Positions 9,622-18,512 of a stretch of 64,000 nucleotides of DNA are shown piece after piece (within the stretch, counting starts at the first letter, position 1; the number at the start of each line of letters is the position of its first letter). The position numbers and the translations under genes were made by a program. A model generated the notes under the pieces. The model worked only from the letters and a program-made list of their open reading frames with translations, searched no databases and was not told the DNA's origin. This DNA is from Streptomyces sp. NBC_01803 (GTDB taxonomy: Bacteria > Actinomycetota > Actinomycetes > Streptomycetales > Streptomycetaceae): contig NZ_CP109073.1 in the NCBI RefSeq assembly GCF_035917415.1, positions 3,184,501-3,248,500 of the forward strand, read 5' to 3'.

Positions 9622-10478
9622 CCAACACCCACCCCGAGCCCGCCGAGATCGCGGCGCTCGACGAAGACCTGCTGCCTCCCGCCGACGCGGCCCGGCTACA
9701 CACCCACCTCACCGAGTGCGCCCCCTGCGCGGATATCCGGGCCGACCTCGCGGCTCTCCGCCACGAACTCGCTGTCCTCCCCGACCCGGGCCCGCTCCCC
9801 GACGACATCGCCACCCGCATCGATGCGGCCCTGAACGCCGCTGCCGGGTCTGTTTCACGTGAAACAGAGGGGCCGCGTGAAACAGAGGGGCCGCGTGAAA
9901 CAGAGGGACCGCGTGAAACGGAGGGAGCACGCGCGAGGGCGGCAGCGCGCGAACCCAGCGGAGGGTGGCGTGGCAGGAGGCCGCGGTTCGCGCTGGCGGC
10001 GGTCGGTGCCCTTGTCGGGCTGGGACTCGGGGTCACCGCTCTGCAGTCGATGGACATCGGCGGGGGAGCGGACTCCGACACCGTGGCGGACGAGGTTGCC
10101 GAGGGTCCCGTGGAGCGGGACACCGGCGTGCTGGAGGCAGAGGTGCGGGCGCTGCTCGAGCAGACCGAGAGCGGCGAGGCGCTCACCACCGAATCGGCCG
10201 ATGCCGGGTCGATCCCCGACAGCGACCACGTGCCGGAGGCAACCGAGTTCGCCGTTCCCGACGTGCCGGCCTGTGTACGGACGGCGATCGGCCGCCCGGA
10301 GTTGCCGCTCGCCGCCGAGGAGGAGGACTACGAGGGCGTTGACGCCTATCTCGTGCTGTTGCCGCACGCGGCCGACCCCGGACAGGTGGACGCCTATCTG
10401 GTCGACGCCGCGTGTGTCAGCGCCGCGTCGGCGGCCTCCGCGGAGATCCTCGTCCAGGAGAGCTATCCCCGCGATTGA
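9618..10478 (+). CDS. rsmA: Zinc-binding anti-sigma factor for SigM (RsmA-like)
   Basis: 286 residues. An N-terminal anti-sigma zinc motif HxxxCxxC is visible (HLTECAPC, about residue 32), then a short helix region, a linker, one transmembrane helix (about 130–150, FALAAVGALVGLGLGVTALQ) and an acidic extracytoplasmic domain with one Cys pair candidate. Membrane-bound anti-sigma factor binding SigM is inferred from coupling. The linker contains VSRET followed by repeated ETEGPR units, encoded by a perfect parS and an 18-bp tandem repeat (9852–9930); the repeats look like DNA-driven expansion in a tolerant linker. Confidence 0.85.
   Translation: MTNTHPEPAEIAALDEDLLPPADAARLHTHLTECAPCADIRADLAALRHELAVLPDPGPLPDDIATRIDAALNAAAGSVSRETEGPRETEGPRETEGPRETEGARARAAAREPSGGWRGRRPRFALAAVGALVGLGLGVTALQSMDIGGGADSDTVADEVAEGPVERDTGVLEAEVRALLEQTESGEALTTESADAGSIPDSDHVPEATEFAVPDVPACVRTAIGRPELPLAAEEEDYEGVDAYLVLLPHAADPGQVDAYLVDAACVSAASAASAEILVQESYPRD
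9852..9865. promoter_or_regulatory. parS site 2
   Basis: Perfect GTTTCACGTGAAAC within the anti-sigma coding sequence. Confidence 0.95.
9860..9931 (+). repeat. 18-bp tandem repeat carrying the parS right half
   Basis: Units start at 9860, 9878, 9896 and 9914, each opening with GTGAAAC; the first two are identical (GTGAAACAGAGGGGCCGC), the third has one change and the fourth is more diverged. They encode ETEGPR-like hexapeptides in the anti-sigma linker. Confidence 0.93.
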
Positions 10479-10501
10479 CCGCAGCGCGGCGGCGGGAGCA
10501 C

Positions 10502-10529
10502 GGGAATGTCTGGGACCCTAGGATCCGTT
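10502..10529 (+). promoter_or_regulatory. SigR-type promoter of trxBA
   Basis: GGGAAT at 10502–10507 and GTT at 10527–10529 with a 19-bp gap resemble the oxidative-stress SigR consensus GGAAT-N18-GTT known to drive trxBA in Streptomyces. It lies about 60 bp upstream of the trxB start, behind the anti-sigma stop. A small G+C hairpin (10540–10557) follows in the leader. Confidence 0.6.
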
Positions 10530-10590
10530 AATGGACTACGGACCCCCCCGGGGGTCCTGGGTCCGAGATCCCGAGACAAGGAAGAATCCC

Positions 10591-11559
10591 GTGAGCGACG
10601 TCCGCAACGTGATCATCATCGGCTCCGGACCTGCGGGCTACACCGCCGCTCTCTACACGGCTCGTGCTTCGCTCAGCCCGCTCGTCTTCGAAGGCTCGGT
10701 CACCGCGGGCGGCGCCCTCATGAACACCACCGAGGTCGAGAACTTTCCCGGCTTCAAGGACGGGATCATGGGGCCCGATCTGATGGAGAACATGCGGGCC
10801 CAGGCCGAGCGCTTCGGTGCGGAGCTGGTCGCGGACGACATCGTGTCGGTCGACTTCAGCGGCGAGATCAAGCTCGTGACCGACAGCGAGGGCACGGTGC
10901 ACCGGGCCAAGGCCGTCATCGTGACGACCGGCTCCCAGCACCGCAAGTTGGGGCTGCCGAACGAGGACGAGCTCTCCGGCCGCGGCGTGTCCTACTGCGC
11001 GACCTGCGACGGCTTCTTCTTCCGCGAGCAGGACATCGCGGTGATCGGTGGCGGCGACACCGCCATGGAGGAGGCCACCTTCCTCAGCCGCTTCGCCCGG
11101 ACCGTCAGCATCGTCCACCGACGGGACGCCCTGCGGGCCTCGGCTGCCATGCAGGAGCGTGCCTTCGCCGACCCGAAGATCAAATTCGTCTGGGAGAGCG
11201 AGGTGGCCGAGATCCATGGCACCGACGGCAAGCTCTCGGGGCTGACGCTGAGGAACACCGGGACCGGCGAGACGTCCGCCCTCCCGGTGACGGGACTCTT
11301 CGTCGCCATCGGACACGACCCCCGCGTCGATCTCTTCAAGGGACAGCTTGACCTGGACGCCGAGGGGTACCTGAGCGTGCACGCCCCCACCACGCGCACC
11401 AACATCCCCGGTGTCTTCGCCGCCGGAGATGTCGTTGACCACACGTACCGTCAGGCGATCACCGCGGCCGGCACCGGGTGCTCCGCCGCGCTGGACGCCG
11501 AGCGGTATCTCGCCGCCCTGGCCGACGCCGAGTCGATCACGTCAGACGTCCAGGTCTGA
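10591..11559 (+). CDS. trxB: Thioredoxin reductase
   Basis: NADPH-dependent FAD disulfide reductase that reduces TrxA. The 322-residue length is typical. FAD-binding [16 protein letters not shown] (about 11–27), redox pair CATCDG (about 135) and second nucleotide motif [11 protein letters not shown] (about 152) are all present, as is a C-terminal [11 protein letters not shown] motif. GTG 10591 is preceded by AAGGAAG at 10578–10584; the longer frame from 10531 would start inside the leader. trxA follows 47 bp downstream. Confidence 0.95.
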   Translation: MSDVRNVIIIGSGPAGYTAALYTARASLSPLVFEGSVTAGGALMNTTEVENFPGFKDGIMGPDLMENMRAQAERFGAELVADDIVSVDFSGEIKLVTDSEGTVHRAKAVIVTTGSQHRKLGLPNEDELSGRGVSYCATCDGFFFREQDIAVIGGGDTAMEEATFLSRFARTVSIVHRRDALRASAAMQERAFADPKIKFVWESEVAEIHGTDGKLSGLTLRNTGTGETSALPVTGLFVAIGHDPRVDLFKGQLDLDAEGYLSVHAPTTRTNIPGVFAAGDVVDHTYRQAITAAGTGCSAALDAERYLAALADAESITSDVQV

Positions 11560-11606
11560 CGGCCAGGCTCTGCCGCACATCACCCCGAAAGACAAGGAGA
11601 AGCACC

Positions 11607-11936
11607 ATGGCTGGTGCCACCGTGACCGCCACTGACGCCGACTTCGAGGAGAAGGTCCTCCAGAGCGACAAGCCGGTGCTGGTCGACTTCTGGGCGGAGT
11701 GGTGCGGTCCCTGCCGCCAGGTCGCCCCGGCCCTGGAAGCGATCGCCGCCGAGCACGCCGAGAAGCTCACCGTCGTCAAGCTGAACATCGACGAGAACCC
11801 GGTGACCGCCGCCAAGTACGGCATCCTCTCCATCCCGACCATGAACGTCTACCAGGGCGGCGATGTGGTCAAGACGATCGTCGGTGCCAAGCCGAAGGCC
11901 GCCATTGAGCGGGATCTGACCGACTTCATCAGCTAG
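11607..11936 (+). CDS. trxA: Thioredoxin
   Basis: 109-residue thioredoxin with the active site WCGPCRQ at about residues 31–37 and the cis-Pro loop (ILSIPTMNVY) at about 73–79. Reduced by the adjacent TrxB. AAGGAGA at 11594–11600 sits six bases before the ATG. The operon ends in a 40-bp palindrome containing parS. Confidence 0.95.
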   Translation: MAGATVTATDADFEEKVLQSDKPVLVDFWAEWCGPCRQVAPALEAIAAEHAEKLTVVKLNIDENPVTAAKYGILSIPTMNVYQGGDVVKTIVGAKPKAAIERDLTDFIS

Positions 11937-11955
11937 TACCCCGGGACACGACAGG

Positions 11956-11995
11956 GAGAGCCCGTGGCGTTTCACGTGAAACGCCACGGGCTCTC
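11956..11995. terminator. 40-bp perfect palindrome after trxA with parS at its centre
   Basis: Bases 11956–11995 are exactly self-complementary with no loop, centred between 11975 and 11976. The central 14 bp are parS and the flanks read GAGAGCCCGTGGC and its complement. It starts 20 bp after the trxA stop, where an intrinsic terminator would be expected, although no T tract follows. It may serve both functions. Confidence 0.75.
11969..11982. promoter_or_regulatory. parS site 3
   Basis: Perfect GTTTCACGTGAAAC in the intergenic region between trxA and the GNAT gene. Confidence 0.96.
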
Positions 11996-12036
11996 TGTCA
12001 TTCCAGGACCGCTGCCGTGTCAGGACCGCTGCCGTG

Positions 12037-12654
12037 TCAGGACCGCCCGAGAGCCGGGATCGGCTTGGGACCGCCGAGCAGCCGGTCGAGCGCCAGCTCC
12101 ATGTCCGTGCGCCAGGAGACGGCCCGGCGCAGTTCGAGCCGCAGCCGGGGGAACGCGGGATGCGGGCGGGTGATTTCGAAGCCCACCGCCAGCAGATGCT
12201 CGGCGGGCAGCACACACATCGGCTCCCGCGACCGGGCATCGCCGAACGCCTCGATCGCCCGCACCCCGCGCCCCAGCAGATCCTTTGCCATGGCCTGCGT
12301 CATGGTCCGCCCCAGGCCCTGCCGCCGGAATCCGGGGGCGATCCAGCCCGTGATCAGCTGCACCGCGTCGGCCGACACCGGGCTGGTGGGGAAGGCGCCG
12401 GAGCGAGGCACATACGCGGGGGGCGCGTAGAGAACGAATCCCACGGGACGGCCGTCCACATAGAGCACCCTGCCGCAGCTTCCCCACTCGGACAGGAGCG
12501 AGGAGACCCAGGACTCCTTCTCCACGTCGGCGTGGCCGTCCCGCTCCGCCCTCGCCCCGGTGACCGGGTCCAACTCCCAGAAGACGCAGGCGCGGCAGGG
12601 AGACGGCAGGTCGGAGAGGTTGTCCAGGGTGAGCGGAACAAGCTGACGCCCCAT
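12037..12654 (-). CDS. GNAT family N-acetyltransferase
   Basis: About 205 residues. A central acetyl-CoA binding signature RRQGLGRTMTQAMAKDLL lies near residue 115 with preceding beta strands (VGFVLYAPPAYVP); substrate unknown. Lies downstream of parB in the same direction, as in other streptomycetes. Start is uncertain: three in-frame ATGs (12654, 12663, 12672) lie in or next to a 13-bp-stem hairpin. A 17-bp repeat (unit AGGACCGCTGCCGTGTC, from 12005) runs into the stop codon. Confidence 0.8.
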   Translation of the reverse strand: MGRQLVPLTLDNLSDLPSPCRACVFWELDPVTGARAERDGHADVEKESWVSSLLSEWGSCGRVLYVDGRPVGFVLYAPPAYVPRSGAFPTSPVSADAVQLITGWIAPGFRRQGLGRTMTQAMAKDLLGRGVRAIEAFGDARSREPMCVLPAEHLLAVGFEITRPHPAFPRLRLELRRAVSWRTDMELALDRLLGGPKPIPALGRS

Positions 12655-12680
12655 GGATGCCATCGTATCCATGGGGCGTC
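12645..12680 (-). promoter_or_regulatory. Hairpin over the GNAT start, just past parB
   Basis: GACGCCCCATGGA (12645–12657) and TCCATGGGGCGTC (12668–12680) are perfect inverted arms with a 10-base loop. On the minus strand it begins about 20 nt after the parB stop and includes the candidate GNAT ATGs, so it could act as attenuator, partial terminator or translation-initiation switch. Confidence 0.6.
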
Positions 12681-12701
12681 CACCGCGACCGGACACCGGT
12701 C

Positions 12702-13823
12702 TCAGCCGTTCTCCTCGGCCCCGTCGGACTCCTGCTCAAGCCGGTGCTGGTCGAGCACCGGGCCCTCGCCGGGGGCCAACTGACCGAGGATTCGTTCCAG
12801 ATCCTCTATCGAGGCGAACTCGACGATGATCTTGCCCTTCTTCTGCCCCAGGTCGACCTTGACCCGGGTCTCGAACCGGTCGGATAGCCGGCCGGCGAGG
12901 CTGTCCAGGGCCGGCGCGATCCGGCGGCCCGCCCGTGGTCCCCGGCCGCGCGCGCCATTCTGCTTTGCGACCGAGCCCTGCAGCGTGACGATCTCCTCGA
13001 CCGCCCGCACCGACAGCCCCTCGGCCACGATCCGGGTGGCCAGCCGGTCCTGCTCCGCCGGGTCGTCGACCGACAGCAGAGCCCGAGCGTGCCCCGCCGA
13101 CAGGACCCCGGCGGCCACGCGGCGTTGCACGGCAGGGGACAACCGCAGCAGCCGGAGGGTGTTGGACACCTGGGGCCGCGAGCGGCCGATGCGCTCGGCC
13201 AGCTCGTCGTGGGTGCACTTGAAGTCCCGCAGCAACTGGTCGTAGGCGGCGGCCTCCTCCAGCGGATTCAGCTGGGCTCGGTGCAGGTTCTCCAGGAGCG
13301 CGTCCAGGAGCATCTTGTCGTCGTCGGTGGCCCGGATGATCGCCGGAATGGCATCCAGTCCCGCCTCCCGGCAGGCCCGCCACCGCCGCTCGCCCATGAT
13401 GAGCTCGTAGCGGTCCTTACTCAACTGCCGCACCACGACCGGCTGGAGAAGGCCGACTTCCTTGATGGACGTCACCAGCTCCGCCAGCGCGTCCTCGTCG
13501 AAGACCTCACGCGGCTGGCGCGGGTTGGGCGTGATCGAGTCCAGGGGCAGCTCCGCGAAGTGCGCCCCGGCGACCTCCCCGCTCGCTCCGGCACCCGTGG
13601 ACGGGGCGAACGGCGTTTCACGTGAAACGCCGTTCTGCCCGTCGCTCTCGGCCGAGGGTGCCGTGGGGATCAGAACCGCCCGGTCGGGCGCCAGCACCGG
13701 GACCGCCGCAGGCGAGACGGCACCCGGGTCGATCGCCGAGACCGCGTGCTCGTCCGGACCCGTCGGTGCGGGCGGAATCAGCGCACCGAGCCCGCGGCCG
13801 AGTCCTCTCCGTCGTTCGGTCAC
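12702..13823 (-). CDS. parB: Chromosome partitioning protein ParB
   Basis: 373 residues. The N-terminus [14 protein letters not shown] is the ParA-contacting motif; the ParB/Spo0J N-domain ([10 protein letters not shown] ... [12 protein letters not shown], about 115–200) carries the CTP-binding GERR box; the helix-turn-helix ([23 protein letters not shown]) is at about 218–245; the C-terminus is a dimerisation region. Start GTG (13821–13823) overlaps the parA stop (GTGA). ParB binds the parS sites in this window and with ParA segregates chromosomes during sporulation. A parS site lies inside the gene. Confidence 0.97.
   Translation of the reverse strand: MTERRRGLGRGLGALIPPAPTGPDEHAVSAIDPGAVSPAAVPVLAPDRAVLIPTAPSAESDGQNGVSRETPFAPSTGAGASGEVAGAHFAELPLDSITPNPRQPREVFDEDALAELVTSIKEVGLLQPVVVRQLSKDRYELIMGERRWRACREAGLDAIPAIIRATDDDKMLLDALLENLHRAQLNPLEEAAAYDQLLRDFKCTHDELAERIGRSRPQVSNTLRLLRLSPAVQRRVAAGVLSAGHARALLSVDDPAEQDRLATRIVAEGLSVRAVEEIVTLQGSVAKQNGARGRGPRAGRRIAPALDSLAGRLSDRFETRVKVDLGQKKGKIIVEFASIEDLERILGQLAPGEGPVLDQHRLEQESDGAEENG
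13615..13628. promoter_or_regulatory. parS site 4, inside parB
   Basis: Perfect GTTTCACGTGAAAC, extended to a 28-bp perfect palindrome (13608–13635); encodes VSRET in the disordered N-terminal segment of ParB. Confidence 0.96.
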
Positions 13824-14893
13824 GACGCCCCCTTCATCGGGCTGTGCTGTCCCCGCTGCGTCCGGGGCTGGCCGCCACCCGCTCCGCGCACCGCGATCTC
13901 CCGCGCCGCCTCCAGATAGGAGAGCGATCCGCTGGATCCCGGGTCGTAGGTGAGGACCGTCTGTCCATAGCTCGGCGCCTCCGAGATCCGCACCGAGCGC
14001 GGGATGTTGGTCCGGAGAACCTCCTCACCGAAATGGCTCCGGACCTCGTCCGCCACCTGCGAGGCAAGCCGGGTCCTCCCGTCGTACATCGTCAGCAGGA
14101 TGGTCGAGACATGGAGCCGGGGGTTGAGGTGGCCCCGCACCAGCTCCACGTTCCGCAGGAGCTGGCCCAGGCCCTCCAGCGCGTAGTACTCGCACTGGAT
14201 CGGAATGACCACCTCGGCGCCGGCCACCATGGCGTTCACGGTGAGCAGCCCGAGGGACGGGGGGCAGTCGATGAAGACGTAGTCCAGCGGCTGTTCGTAG
14301 GAGCTGATGGCCCGCAGCAGCCGGCTCTCGCGGGCCACCACAGACACCAGCTCGATCTCGGCACCGGCCAGGTCGATGGTCGCGGGGGCACAGAAAAGCC
14401 CCTCGATATCGCGGACCGGCTGGACCACCTCGGCGAGGGGCTTACTCTCCACGAGCACGTCGTAGATGGAGGGCACATCGGCGTGGTGGTCGATTCCCAG
14501 CGCCGTCGAGGCATTGCCCTGCGGATCCAGGTCGATCACCAGCACCCGGGCTCCGTGCAGGGCCAGGGAGGCCGCCAGATTGACCGTGGTGGTGGTCTTG
14601 CCGACGCCGCCCTTCTGGTTGGCGACGATCATGATCCGGGTCTGTTCCGGTCTCGGGAGGCTTCCCCCCGCCCGGTACATGGCCTCGACCGCCTGCTGGG
14701 CCGCCCGACCCGGTGATGCGCCCGGGGGTGGCGGCGCGACCGGGGCGATATCGACCGCGCCCCCGGGAGCGTCCGTCGGCTCGGACCGAGGGCCGGGGAC
14801 CGGATCGGCCGTCGACCCGGCGATATTGGCGTCGGACCGCAATGGTTCACTCTCCTCGACACGTGCAGCCTTCGTGGGGTCAAAGACTGCCAT
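13820..14893 (-). CDS. parA: Chromosome partitioning ATPase ParA
   Basis: 357 residues from ATG 14891–14893. Deviant Walker [15 protein letters not shown] lies near residue 90, Walker A' [13 protein letters not shown] near 120 and Walker [14 protein letters not shown] near 205. The ~80-residue N-terminal extension is Pro/Ala-rich. The frame stays open to 15106 and the RBS in front of 14893 is weak, so a longer form is possible. Transcribed with parB, coupled by GTGA. Confidence 0.92.
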   Translation of the reverse strand: MAVFDPTKAARVEESEPLRSDANIAGSTADPVPGPRSEPTDAPGGAVDIAPVAPPPPGASPGRAAQQAVEAMYRAGGSLPRPEQTRIMIVANQKGGVGKTTTTVNLAASLALHGARVLVIDLDPQGNASTALGIDHHADVPSIYDVLVESKPLAEVVQPVRDIEGLFCAPATIDLAGAEIELVSVVARESRLLRAISSYEQPLDYVFIDCPPSLGLLTVNAMVAGAEVVIPIQCEYYALEGLGQLLRNVELVRGHLNPRLHVSTILLTMYDGRTRLASQVADEVRSHFGEEVLRTNIPRSVRISEAPSYGQTVLTYDPGSSGSLSYLEAAREIAVRGAGGGQPRTQRGQHSPMKGAS

Positions 14894-15054
14894 GCCCTGG
14901 GGGTCGTGAACCAGCGAAGACCAGGTACTTGTGGATGACGGACCGCCTGTGGATACCGGCGACCCACTTGCGGATGTACTTCGGGAGGGTCGGCGGTCGC
15001 GCGGCTCGGCGGCAGCGCGCCCACGGCTGATGATTCCCTGGAGCAGCGAGCGGC

Positions 15055-15068
15055 GTTTCACGTGAAAC
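15055..15068. promoter_or_regulatory. parS site 5, upstream of parA
   Basis: Perfect GTTTCACGTGAAAC between rsmG and parA; ParB binding here could also affect parAB transcription. Confidence 0.95.
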
Positions 15069-15177
15069 ACGATGCCCATGCGTCCGGGGCGCGGCGCGAA
15101 CGACACTCCGCATCAGAGATATATTCGGCTCTATTGCCCTCGCATCGGGCGAATCGAGCCGCGCACCGCGCCGAATG

Positions 15178-15909
15178 TCAGTGGGAACGGCGAGCGTCGC
15201 GTCGGGCGGCCCTGGCCCGCTTGGTGGCGAACCGCACCCCGCCGGGGCTCTCCCCGACCTCCACCCGCACCACGGTGGACGGCGGATCCACTAGCCCGGC
15301 CCCCACCTGGAGCACCGCGCTGCGCACGACGCCGAGCTTGGCCAGCGCGCCTCGCGCGTTCTTCAGCTCGTCGGTGGCGGTGTCGCCCTTGATCGCCAGC
15401 ATCTCGCCATAGGGCCGCAGCAGCGGCACCCCCCAGCCGGCGAGCCGGTCCAGCGGGGCGACCGCCCGCGCGGTCACCACGTGGACCGGGGTGAAGGTGC
15501 TCAGCACCTCCTCGGCCCGGCCGCGCACCACGGTCACCTGGTCCAGGCCCAGGAGCTCCACGACCTCCTGGAGGAAATTAGTGCGGCGCAGCAGCGGCTC
15601 CAGCAGTGTGATGCGCAGATCCGGCCGGACCAGGGCCAGGGGGATGCCGGGCAGCCCGGCTCCCGAGCCCACGTCGCACACCGTCACCTGCTCGGGCACG
15701 GCCTCCGAGAGCACCGCGCAGTTCAGCAGGTGGCGCTCCCACAGGCGCGGCACCTCCCGGGGGCCGATGAGACCGCGCCGCACCCCGATGTCCGCGAGGA
15801 GCTCGGCATACCGGACGGCGTCGGGCAGCCGGTTCCCGAAGATCTCGTGAGCCGACGGGGGCGGCTCGGGCAGCCCGGCCTCGGCCGGGCCCGCCGACGA
15901 CGCGCTCAC
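15178..15909 (-). CDS. rsmG: 16S rRNA (guanine527-N7)-methyltransferase
   Basis: 243 residues, SAM-dependent methyltransferase that modifies G527 of 16S rRNA. Visible: FGNRLPDAVRYAELL start, WERHLLNCAVL, SAM-binding VCDVGSGAGLPGIPLAL (about 85), VTARAVAPLDRL (about 160). Start GTG overlaps the jag stop (GTGA at 15906–15909). A basic tail (KRARAARRDARR) closes the protein. Loss of this enzyme gives low-level streptomycin resistance in related bacteria. Confidence 0.95.
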   Translation of the reverse strand: MSASSAGPAEAGLPEPPPSAHEIFGNRLPDAVRYAELLADIGVRRGLIGPREVPRLWERHLLNCAVLSEAVPEQVTVCDVGSGAGLPGIPLALVRPDLRITLLEPLLRRTNFLQEVVELLGLDQVTVVRGRAEEVLSTFTPVHVVTARAVAPLDRLAGWGVPLLRPYGEMLAIKGDTATDELKNARGALAKLGVVRSAVLQVGAGLVDPPSTVVRVEVGESPGGVRFATKRARAARRDARRSH

Positions 15910-16415
15910 GGCAGGACGACGACGCAGCGCTGCGGCTCCTCGCCCTCCGACTCGCTGCGCAGGCCCGCGGCGGCCACGGCGTCATGCACGACCTTGCGCT
16001 CGAACGGGGTCATCGGCTGCAGCTTCAGCGGCTCTCCCGACTCCTTCACCCGCTGAGCGGTCTCCGCTCCCAGGGCGGTGAGCCGCTCCCGCATGCGGGC
16101 CCGGTGTCCGGCGATGTCGAGCATCAGCCGGCTGCGCTCCCCCGTCTCCCGGTGCACGGCCAGGCGGGTCAGCTCCTGGAGGGCTTCCAGGACCTCCCCG
16201 TCCCGGCCGACCAGCTTCTGGAGGTCGCGGGCCGAGCCGTCGGCGACGATCGACACCGCCGCCCGGTCGCCCTCCACGTCCATGTCGATGTCGCCATCGA
16301 GGTCCGCGATATCGAGAAGCCCCTCAAGGTAGTCGGCCGCGATCTCACCCTCCTGCTCCAGGCGGGTCAGGACATCGGTGTCCTCGGCGGCGGCGGTTGA
16401 GGTCGTGTCCGTCAC
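15906..16415 (-). CDS. jag: Jag/KhpB-type R3H single-stranded nucleic-acid-binding protein
   Basis: 169 residues. A KH-like domain (VSIVADGSARDLQKLVGRDGEVLEALQELTRLAV, about 60–100) is followed by an R3H domain (LQPMTPFERKVVHDAVAA ... EGEEPQRCVVVLP). RNA-binding partner of the YidC locus. GTG 16413–16415 is chosen for AAGGAG with good spacing; the upstream open frame to 16589 is Arg/Ser-rich and overlaps yidC out of frame. Confidence 0.9.
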   Translation of the reverse strand: MTDTTSTAAAEDTDVLTRLEQEGEIAADYLEGLLDIADLDGDIDMDVEGDRAAVSIVADGSARDLQKLVGRDGEVLEALQELTRLAVHRETGERSRLMLDIAGHRARMRERLTALGAETAQRVKESGEPLKLQPMTPFERKVVHDAVAAAGLRSESEGEEPQRCVVVLP

Positions 16416-16440
16416 GGGTGGGACTCCTTCTCCGGGCTTT

Positions 16441-17475
16441 CTACTTCTTGCTTTTCGCTGACGGCTTGCCGGGCTTGCCCGGCGGGGTCTTCTTGCTCTG
16501 CTGCTGTTTCTTGGCCGGCTGGGCCTGCGCCGCCGGGCCGGACTGGCGCTGCGACTTCGACTGCCGCTTCGGCTGCGTACGGACGGCACGGGCGGCCTCG
16601 GCGGCTTTCTCGTCCTCCACCGCGGCCGGCTCCTCCTTGAGCTTGCCCTTCTTCCGCAGCCGCTCCTGACGCTCCTGGAAGGCGAGGCTGCCCGGAGTGG
16701 GGTTGCGGTTGATCACGAAGAGCTGCTGGCCCATCGACCACACGTTGGTGGTCAGCCAGTAGATCAGCACGCCGACCGGGAAGTTGATGCCGAAGACGGC
16801 GAACATCAGCGGGAAGACGTACATCAGCATCTTCTGCTGGTTCATGAACGGCGTCTTGACCGTGAGGTCGACGTTCTTCGTCATGAGCTGACGCTGGGTG
16901 TAGAACTGCGAGGCCGACATCAGCACGATCATGATGATCGTGACCGTCCGGACCTCGGTCAGCGTGGCCCCCAGGCTCGCGACCTTCTCCGCGCCGTCCA
17001 TGAACCGGGTCGCGATCGGCGCCCCGAAGATCGTCGCCTGCCGGGCACTGACGACCTGCTCCTGCGTGAGCACGCCGACCTTGTCGTTACCCGCGATGTG
17101 GCTCAGGACCTGGAAGAGGGCGATGAAGAACGGCGACTGCGCGAGGATCGGAAGGCAGCTCGAGAGCGGGTTGGTGCCCGTCTCCCGATACAGCTTCATC
17201 ATCTCCTCGGACTGACGCTGCCGGTCATTCTTGTACCGCTCCTGGATCTTCTTCATCCGTGGCTGGAGCGCCTGCATGTTCCGCGTCGCCTTGATCTGCT
17301 TGACGAAGAGCGGAATCAGCGCGATCCGGACCACGATCACCAGGGAGACGATCGACAGACCCCACGCCCAGCCGCTGTCCTCGTCGAAGACGAGGCTGTA
17401 GAGGCGATGGAACTGGACGATGATCTGGGTGACTACCCAGTAGAGGGGACTGAGGATCGAGTTGATCGTGTCCAC
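16441..17475 (-). CDS. yidC: Membrane protein insertase YidC
   Basis: 344 residues. An N-terminal transmembrane segment, a cytoplasmic loop with helical hairpin ([26 protein letters not shown], about 60–90), then the conserved transmembrane helices including [17 protein letters not shown]. The last ~65 residues are Lys/Gln/Pro-rich and basic, suited to ribosome contact. GTG start. Lies between yidD and jag in the ancient rpmH–rnpA–yidD–yidC–jag–rsmG run. Confidence 0.95.
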   Translation of the reverse strand: MDTINSILSPLYWVVTQIIVQFHRLYSLVFDEDSGWAWGLSIVSLVIVVRIALIPLFVKQIKATRNMQALQPRMKKIQERYKNDRQRQSEEMMKLYRETGTNPLSSCLPILAQSPFFIALFQVLSHIAGNDKVGVLTQEQVVSARQATIFGAPIATRFMDGAEKVASLGATLTEVRTVTIIMIVLMSASQFYTQRQLMTKNVDLTVKTPFMNQQKMLMYVFPLMFAVFGINFPVGVLIYWLTTNVWSMGQQLFVINRNPTPGSLAFQERQERLRKKGKLKEEPAAVEDEKAAEAARAVRTQPKRQSKSQRQSGPAAQAQPAKKQQQSKKTPPGKPGKPSAKSKK

Positions 17476-17478
17476 GGG

Positions 17479-17793
17479 TCAGGCTCCTTGGGCATTGTCG
17501 GGGGCACCCCCGGGCGAGGCGTGGGACAGGGTCCGGGGCAGCACACGGTCGCGCAGCCGCCGGTGCCATACCGGGCGCTTCCGTGGCGGGACATGATCGA
17601 CTCCTCCACGGGACCAGGGGTTGCAGCGGAGGATGCGCCAGACGGTGAGCGCAGCCCCCCTGACGGCACCGTGCCGGTGGATGGCGGTGTACCCGTAATG
17701 AGAGCACGACGGGTAATAACGGCAGACCGGCCCCAGCAGCGGACTGATCGTCCACTGATACAGCTTGATCAGCAGCAGCAGTGGGTACTTCAT
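17479..17793 (-). CDS. yidD: Membrane protein insertion efficiency factor YidD
   Basis: 104 residues with the family core [36 protein letters not shown], whose Cys pair (C24, C30) and the later RCNPW are characteristic. Its ATG overlaps the rnpA stop (17790–17793); yidC starts 3 bp after its stop. Confidence 0.95.
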   Translation of the reverse strand: MKYPLLLLIKLYQWTISPLLGPVCRYYPSCSHYGYTAIHRHGAVRGAALTVWRILRCNPWSRGGVDHVPPRKRPVWHRRLRDRVLPRTLSHASPGGAPDNAQGA

Positions 17794-18158
17794 GTCCGTA
17801 CCCCTCCCAGCAGCCGCTCCAGCGCGGCGTCGAGCTCCCGGGCGAGCTGAGCGTAGGCGGCGTCGCCCGCACCCGGCAGGGCCCGCACGACCACCAGGCT
17901 ACCGGCGGGCAGCCGGGCCACTCGGTCCCGCATCAGGTGCCGCAGGCGCCGCTGCACGCGATTGCGGACGACCGCGTTGCCCACGGCTTTGCTCACGACG
18001 AAACCCGCACGCGGCGGAGAGACAGGCTCTTCTACCGGGTGCGGGTCCGTACCACCGCTCAGATGGACGACGAGGTGCGGGCGTCCGGCCCTGCGCCCTC
18101 GGCGCATCGCGGTCGCGAAGTCCTCGCGCCGCCTCAGCCGGTTCTCGGAGGGCAGCAC
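17790..18158 (-). CDS. rnpA: Ribonuclease P protein component
   Basis: 122 residues. Protein subunit of RNase P for tRNA 5' maturation. Family features: [20 protein letters not shown] at the N-terminus and the RNR motif [15 protein letters not shown] near residues 64–80. GTG start at 18156–18158, 24 bp after rpmH. Confidence 0.96.
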   Translation of the reverse strand: MLPSENRLRRREDFATAMRRGRRAGRPHLVVHLSGGTDPHPVEEPVSPPRAGFVVSKAVGNAVVRNRVQRRLRHLMRDRVARLPAGSLVVVRALPGAGDAAYAQLARELDAALERLLGGVRT

Positions 18159-18182
18159 CGCATGGACCTGGTCAGCCGCGAC

Positions 18183-18320
18183 TCAGGCCGACAGGCGGGC
18201 GCGGCCCTTGCTACGACGGGTGGCGATGATGGCGCGGCCGGCCCGCGTCCGCATCCGCAGCCGGAAGCCATGGGTCTTGGCCCGGCGCCGGTTGTTCGGC
18301 TGGAAAGTGCGCTTGCTCAT
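18183..18320 (-). CDS. rpmH: 50S ribosomal protein L34
   Basis: 45 codons read from ATG 18318–18320: [20 protein letters not shown] and then a highly basic C-terminus ending RARLSA. This is the full-length L34. First gene of the leftward rpmH–rnpA–yidD–yidC run and divergent from dnaA. Confidence 0.97.
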   Translation of the reverse strand: MSKRTFQPNNRRRAKTHGFRLRMRTRAGRAIIATRRSKGRARLSA

Positions 18321-18465
18321 CTCGGAGGCTCCAGAGATCTTCGGTGCCCGTCACCCAAGGTGCCCGGACAAGGTGTGGACCGCCGACGGCTGCCACCGTG
18401 CGCCCACGAGGAGCCCGCAGCGCCCGAAGGCAGGCGGCAGCAGCCGTCGAAGACTCGACCTCGCC

Positions 18466-18495
18466 ACGGTACGCGCGAGCCCTCCCATGGGTCAA
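18466..18495 (-). promoter_or_regulatory. rpmH promoter
   Basis: On the minus strand TTGACC (18490–18495) and TACCGT (18466–18471) are separated by 18 bp, matching a vegetative HrdB-type promoter. It lies ~145 bp ahead of rpmH. Confidence 0.6.
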
Positions 18496-18512
18496 ACTCA
18501 CGAGACGCCCCT

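Noticed and set aside
9860..9931. CRISPR-like or VNTR regulatory RNA
   Set aside because: The 18-bp units are contiguous and in frame with the anti-sigma gene; a coding tandem repeat explains them.
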